Below are positions 6,426 to 9,763 of a stretch of DNA of 9,763 bases, piece after piece; within the stretch, counting starts at the first letter, position 1; every line of letters begins with the position of its first letter. Both the position numbers and the translations under genes were made by a program. Under the pieces are notes generated by a model. The model was not told where the DNA came from. It saw nothing but the letters and a program-made list of their open reading frames with translations, and did not search any database. The stretch covers positions 1 to 9,763 of the forward strand of contig CAJMNU010000052.1 in assembly GCA_905214855.1 (NCBI GenBank), given 5' to 3'. Source of the DNA: an uncultured bacterium. GTDB lineage: Bacteria; Bacillota; Clostridia; Lachnospirales; Lachnospiraceae.

Positions 6426-6454
6426 TTGTAGCGGAGGAGCTTTTCTGGTATGAT
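6426..6454 (+). promoter_or_regulatory. Promoter of the galactokinase-family gene
   Basis: TTGTAG, a 17-bp spacer, then TATGAT, with TGG directly before the -10 giving an extended -10. Transcription would start near 6461, about 58 nt before the ATG at 6519. It begins 11 bp after the AraC-family stop codon, so the kinase can be expressed independently of that gene. No convincing terminator separates the two genes, so read-through is also possible. Confidence 0.65.
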
Positions 6455-6518
6455 AGTGGAGAAGATAACCTAGGATTATGACTGACTATAAAATACAGGG
6501 AAACAGGAGGAATCCGAA

Positions 6519-7811
6519 ATGAAAACGGAAATGGTAAAGGAAATTTTAGGAACAGAAAAGGCAGATATGCTGTTTAGACAGATGTATGGTGTACTGGGAG
6601 AGGAGAACAAAAGCAGATATGAGGATGTTGTGAAGGGATTTACTCATAAATTCGGGGAGAAAGATGTTTTGCTGTTCACTTCACCAGGACGTACAGAGAT
6701 CAGTGGAAATCATACCGATCACAATCATGGAAAGGTTCTGGCAGGAAGTATCAATCTGGACTGTGTTGGAGCAGCAGCAAAGAATGATTCTGGTGAGGTA
6801 CATATTGTAAGTGCAACATACGATCAGGATTTTACGATCAAATTGACAGATTTAAAACCTAGCGCAAAGATGGCAGGAACGATTGATCTGACAAGAGGAA
6901 TTCTGGCAGGTTTTGTGGAAAGAGGATATCAGATCGGTGGATTTGATGCATATATCACCAGCAATGTCATTAGTGCGGCAGGAGTCAGTTCATCAGCATC
7001 CTATGAGATGCTGATTTGTTCCATGTTGAATGTCTTATACAATGATGGACAGATGGATGTGGTAGATTATGCACATATAGGAAAATATTCAGAGAATAAA
7101 TTCTGGAACAAGCAGTCAGGACTTTTGGATCAGATGGCATGTGCAGTGGGAGGTTTGATCACGATTGATTTTAAAGATCCAAATGCACCTAAAGTAGAAA
7201 AGATTGATTTTGATTTCAGTGCACAGGATCACAGTCTGATCATTGTGCAGACTGGAAAAGGACATGCAGATTTAAGTGAGGACTATTCTTCTGTACCAAA
7301 TGAAATGAAAGCAGTAGCACGATATTTTGGCAAAGAAGTTTTGGCAGATGTGGATGAGGAATGTGTGATCGCAGAGATTCCGAAGATCCGAAGTGAGGCA
7401 GGAGACCGTGCAGTACTGAGAGCACTTCATTTTTATGAGGAAAATAAGAGAGTGGATGCAGAAATAAAGGCATTGAAAGAAAATGATTTTGCATCTTTTT
7501 TGGAAAATATCACTGCATCTGGTAATTCTTCATGGAAGTGGCTTCAGAACTGCTTTACAAATCAAGATCCACAGGAACAGGGTATTACTGTGACACTGGC
7601 TTTGACAGAGTTGTTTATCCAGCAAAAACAAAGAGGTGCATGTCGTGTTCATGGAGGCGGTTTTGCAGGCGTGATCATGGCGATGCTTCCAAATGATCTG
7701 GTGGATGAGTATATTGCATATATTGAGCGTTTTACTGGAAAAGGAAGTGCATATCGGATGATGATCCGTCCATATGGGGCAGTTTGCCTCAGTGAATTGC
7801 TGGAAGATTGA
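6519..7811 (+). CDS. galK: Galactokinase-family GHMP kinase
   Basis: This 430-residue sugar kinase is expected to phosphorylate galactose at C1 with ATP, the entry step of the Leloir pathway, in the cytoplasm. All GHMP landmarks are present. The N-terminal sugar-binding signature is SPGRTEISGNHTDHNHG (55-71). The ATP-binding loop is GVSSSAS (155-161). D204 in SGLLDQM corresponds to the galactokinase catalytic aspartate, and motif 3 is HGGGFAGV (378-385). It is about 40 residues longer than E. coli or human GalK, mostly from a longer N-terminus. The canonical GEHTDYN is GNHTDHN here, so the glutamate that contacts the sugar in characterised galactokinases is Asn64; substrate range may differ. 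AGGAGG (6505-6510) lies 8 nt upstream. No galT, galE or galM is in the window. Family assignment is firm; galactose as substrate is the default inference. Confidence 0.88.
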   Translation: MKTEMVKEILGTEKADMLFRQMYGVLGEENKSRYEDVVKGFTHKFGEKDVLLFTSPGRTEISGNHTDHNHGKVLAGSINLDCVGAAAKNDSGEVHIVSATYDQDFTIKLTDLKPSAKMAGTIDLTRGILAGFVERGYQIGGFDAYITSNVISAAGVSSSASYEMLICSMLNVLYNDGQMDVVDYAHIGKYSENKFWNKQSGLLDQMACAVGGLITIDFKDPNAPKVEKIDFDFSAQDHSLIIVQTGKGHADLSEDYSSVPNEMKAVARYFGKEVLADVDEECVIAEIPKIRSEAGDRAVLRALHFYEENKRVDAEIKALKENDFASFLENITASGNSSWKWLQNCFTNQDPQEQGITVTLALTELFIQQKQRGACRVHGGGFAGVIMAMLPNDLVDEYIAYIERFTGKGSAYRMMIRPYGAVCLSELLED

Positions 7812-7840
7812 TTGGTTTACAAAGAGGAAAATGAAATAAT

Positions 7841-7894
7841 ATATTAATAAAATAGACTAATAAAGCTATATTAATAAGTAAAACTAATAAATAA
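7841..7894 (+). repeat. Imperfect 27-bp tandem repeat in AT-rich spacer
   Basis: Units 7841-7867 and 7868-7894 each contain ATATTAATAA followed 5 bp later by ACTAATAAA and match at 20 of 27 positions. They end about 18 bp before the -35 of the purine operon promoter. They could be a regulator site or an UP-like AT element, or a relic of slippage. No terminator hairpin is visible between the kinase stop at 7811 and this region. Confidence 0.6.
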
Positions 7895-7911
7895 CCATTA
7901 CATATTTTAAC

Positions 7912-7940
7912 TGGAAACTCCTATTTACCTGTTATATAAT
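7912..7940 (+). promoter_or_regulatory. Promoter of the purine operon
   Basis: TGGAAA (four of six matches), a 17-bp spacer, then a perfect TATAAT. Transcription would start near 7947, about 60 nt before the IMP cyclohydrolase start at 8009. That leader is short, and I see no purine riboswitch fold in it. Confidence 0.7.
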
Positions 7941-7995
7941 GAAAAAGAGACAAGGGCAGATCAGTCTGAAAAGAAGAAATGGCTGGAATAACACG

Positions 7996-8001
7996 AGGAG
8001 G
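7996..8001 (+). promoter_or_regulatory. Ribosome binding site that fixes the IMP cyclohydrolase start
   Basis: AGGAGG lies 7 nt before the ATG at 8009. It is only 1 nt before the in-frame ATG at 8003 and downstream of the in-frame ATG at 7979, so it selects 8009. The ATG at 7979 has only a weak AAGAAG upstream. Confidence 0.8.
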
Positions 8002-8008
8002 AATGAAG

Positions 8009-8722
8009 ATGGAATTAGTATCTATCGAAAAGGAACTGAAAGAGAATGCATATCCGGGAAGAGGAATTATTATTGGAAAGACACCGGATGGCTCAAAAGC
8101 AGTCACAGCATATTTTATTATGGGACGCAGCAGCAATAGCCGCAACCGTGTTTTTGTGGAGGATGGAGAGGGAATCCGTACACAAGCCTTTGACCCTTCC
8201 AAACTGGAAGATCCGAGCCTGATCATTTATGCACCAGTACGTGTATTGGGAAATAAGACGATCGTTACAAATGGAGATCAGACAGATACTATTTATGAGG
8301 GAATGGATCATCAGATGACTTTTGAACAGTCTTTGAGAAGCCGTGAATTTGAACCAGATGCGCCAAATTACACCCCTCGCATCTCTGGAATCATGCATAT
8401 TGAGAATGGAAAATATAATTATGCAATGTCTATCTTAAAGAGTGATAATGGAAGACCAGAATCTTGCTGCCGTTATACCTTTGCATATGAGAATCCGATT
8501 GCAGGAGAGGGACATTTTATCCATACATACCGTTGTGACGGCAATCCGCTTCCAAGCTTTGAAGGAGAGCCAAAGAGAATCACGGTATTGGATGATATGG
8601 AGCAGTTTGCAGCCCTTTTATGGGATAGTCTGAATGAGGATAATAAAGTTTCTTTGTTTGTACGTTATATTGATATTGCGACAGGAAAATATGAGACAAA
8701 GATCATCAATAAAAATAAGTAA
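8009..8722 (+). CDS. purO: PurO-type IMP cyclohydrolase
   Basis: This 237-residue enzyme is predicted to close the ring of FAICAR to give IMP, the last step of purine biosynthesis. It resembles the archaeal PurO / IMP_cyclohyd family rather than the cyclohydrolase half of bacterial PurH. Recognised features are a start of the type YPGRGIIIG, the segment F36-IMGRSSNSRNR-V48 and the block EPDAPNYTPRIS (115-126). The chosen start (8009) removes ten residues relative to the longest frame because of the AGGAGG at 7996-8001. No signal peptide or membrane segment is visible. The gene ends 39 nt before the AICAR transformylase gene, which supplies its substrate, so the two form an operon replacing bifunctional PurH. 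The neighbour strongly supports the assignment. The family call rests on motif memory, not a search. Confidence 0.85.
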   Translation: MELVSIEKELKENAYPGRGIIIGKTPDGSKAVTAYFIMGRSSNSRNRVFVEDGEGIRTQAFDPSKLEDPSLIIYAPVRVLGNKTIVTNGDQTDTIYEGMDHQMTFEQSLRSREFEPDAPNYTPRISGIMHIENGKYNYAMSILKSDNGRPESCCRYTFAYENPIAGEGHFIHTYRCDGNPLPSFEGEPKRITVLDDMEQFAALLWDSLNEDNKVSLFVRYIDIATGKYETKIINKNK

Positions 8723-8761
8723 TCAGTGAACATACAGTGAAAAAAGTGAGGTTGGATTTGT

Positions 8762-9763
8762 ATGAACGAATTAGAGTTAAAATATGGTTGTAACCCAAAT
8801 CAGAAACCATCCCGCATTTTTATGGAAAATGGTCAGGATCTTCCGATTGAAGTTATTTCAGGAAGACCGGGATATATTAATTTTTTGGATGCGTTAAATG
8901 GATGGCAGCTTGTAAAAGAATTGAAAAAAGCAACAGGACTTCCGGCAGCGGCATCTTTTAAACATGTATCACCAGCAGGAGCAGCAGTAGGACTTCCGTT
9001 GACAGAAACATTAGCAAAGATTTATTGGGTAGATGATATGGGAGAATTATCTCCTTTGGCAAGCGCTTATGCAAGGGCAAGAGGTGCAGACCGTATGTCT
9101 TCTTTTGGTGATTTTATTGCACTTTCCGATGTATGTGATGTGGATACTGCAAGAATTATCAAACGTGAGGTATCAGATGGTGTGATCGCGCCTGGATTTG
9201 AGCCAGAAGCGCTGGAAATCCTGAAATCCAAAAAGAATGGAAATTATAATGTGATCCAGATCGATCCAGAATACACTCCAGATCCAATCGAGAGAAAACA
9301 GGTATATGGAGTTACATTTGAGCAGGGACGCAATGAACTGGATATTAATGAGGAACTTCTTTCTCATATTGTGACAGCCAATAAAGATCTTCCAGAGGAG
9401 GCAAAGAGAGATCTTTTGATTTCCCTTATCACTCTGAAATATACACAGTCTAACTCTGTATGCTATGTAAAAGATGGTCAGGCGATTGGTGTTGGCGCTG
9501 GACAGCAGTCAAGAGTACATTGTACAAGACTGGCAGGTCAGAAAGCAGATAACTGGTGGCTGCGTCAGTCTCCACAGGTGTTGTCTTTGCAGTTTGTAGA
9601 TGGTATTAAGCGTGCAGACCGTGACAATGCGATCGATGTGTATATCGGTGAGGAATACATGGATGTACTGGCTGATGGTGCATGGGAAAGAATCTTTAAG
9701 GTAAAACCACCAGTATTTACCAGAGAAGAGAAACGAGCATGGTTGGATAAGATGACTGGTGTA
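8762..9763 (+). CDS. purH: Stand-alone AICAR transformylase (phosphoribosylaminoimidazolecarboxamide formyltransferase), 3' truncated
   Basis: The enzyme transfers a formyl group from 10-formyl-tetrahydrofolate to AICAR, making FAICAR for the adjacent cyclohydrolase. The 334 codons in the window start directly with the transformylase domain (LKYGCNPNQ). There is no N-terminal MGS-like cyclohydrolase domain as in usual bacterial PurH. The catalytic Lys-His pair is K67-H68 in [13 protein letters not shown]. Further conserved blocks are [22 protein letters not shown] (here with L-A-S-A-Y), [10 protein letters not shown], and [15 protein letters not shown]. These match the eukaryotic ATIC form far more closely than the KHTNPCG type of E. 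coli or Bacillus PurH. GAGG at 8748-8751 lies 10 nt before the start. About 60 C-terminal residues should lie beyond the right edge, judged from the usual domain length. The symbol refers to the transformylase half only. Confidence 0.95.
   Translation, partial: MNELELKYGCNPNQKPSRIFMENGQDLPIEVISGRPGYINFLDALNGWQLVKELKKATGLPAAASFKHVSPAGAAVGLPLTETLAKIYWVDDMGELSPLASAYARARGADRMSSFGDFIALSDVCDVDTARIIKREVSDGVIAPGFEPEALEILKSKKNGNYNVIQIDPEYTPDPIERKQVYGVTFEQGRNELDINEELLSHIVTANKDLPEEAKRDLLISLITLKYTQSNSVCYVKDGQAIGVGAGQQSRVHCTRLAGQKADNWWLRQSPQVLSLQFVDGIKRADRDNAIDVYIGEEYMDVLADGAWERIFKVKPPVFTREEKRAWLDKMTGV

Noticed and set aside
6403..6446. A possible terminator hairpin after the AraC-family stop (AAAGCT with AGCTTT)
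   Set aside because: The stem is interrupted by a large unequal bulge and the region is better explained by the galactokinase promoter.
7939..8139. A 66-codon plus-strand frame starting in the spacer after the kinase gene
   Set aside because: Its ATG lies inside the -10 element of the purine promoter, upstream of the expected transcript start, and it overlaps the PurO gene in another frame.

Overview
The window looks like chromosomal DNA of a low-GC Gram-positive anaerobe, most probably a gut Lachnospiraceae (Blautia/Dorea/Ruminococcus-like). The signs are AT-rich spacers, strong AGGAGG-type ribosome binding sites, extended -10 promoters, a surface protein ending in cell-wall-binding repeats, a lipoprotein sugar-binding protein, and a stand-alone AICAR transformylase beside a PurO-type IMP cyclohydrolase. 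The genus is inferred from protein character, not from a search.

Layout: (1) 1-864 is the 3' part of a secreted or surface protein with an acidic 12-residue repeat linker and C-terminal aromatic cell-wall-binding repeats. A bidirectional terminator (884-926) separates it from a minus-strand tRNA-Ser(CGA) at 931-1017, which has a near-consensus promoter. (2) 1234-5149 holds an ABC-type sugar-binding lipoprotein (+) converging on a cytoplasmic GH3 beta-glycosidase (-), with a second bidirectional terminator between their stops. (3) 5150-5515 is a divergent regulatory region between the GH3 gene and an AraC-family regulator (5516-6415). It holds a 16-bp tandem direct repeat overlapping the regulator's -35 region, an extended -10, and two tiny overlapping leader frames. 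(4) 6519-7811 is a galactokinase-family GHMP kinase with its own promoter and an Asn in place of the usual Glu in its sugar-binding motif. (5) An AT-rich spacer with a 27-bp tandem repeat and a good promoter precedes a two-gene purine operon (8009 to the right edge): PurO-type IMP cyclohydrolase, then AICAR transformylase, which runs off the window.

How the genes fit together: the binding protein, GH3 enzyme, AraC regulator and galactokinase-like enzyme look like parts of an oligosaccharide-use locus (capture, intracellular hydrolysis, sensing, phosphorylation of a released monosaccharide). No permease, galT or galE is in the window, so the link is inferred from proximity only. The last two genes carry out the final two steps of IMP synthesis and are functionally separate from the sugar genes.

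I found no clear previously undescribed system. The points most worth a second look are the eukaryote-like AICAR transformylase paired with an archaeal-type cyclohydrolase, the altered sugar-binding motif of the kinase, and the repeat and leader architecture upstream of the AraC gene.
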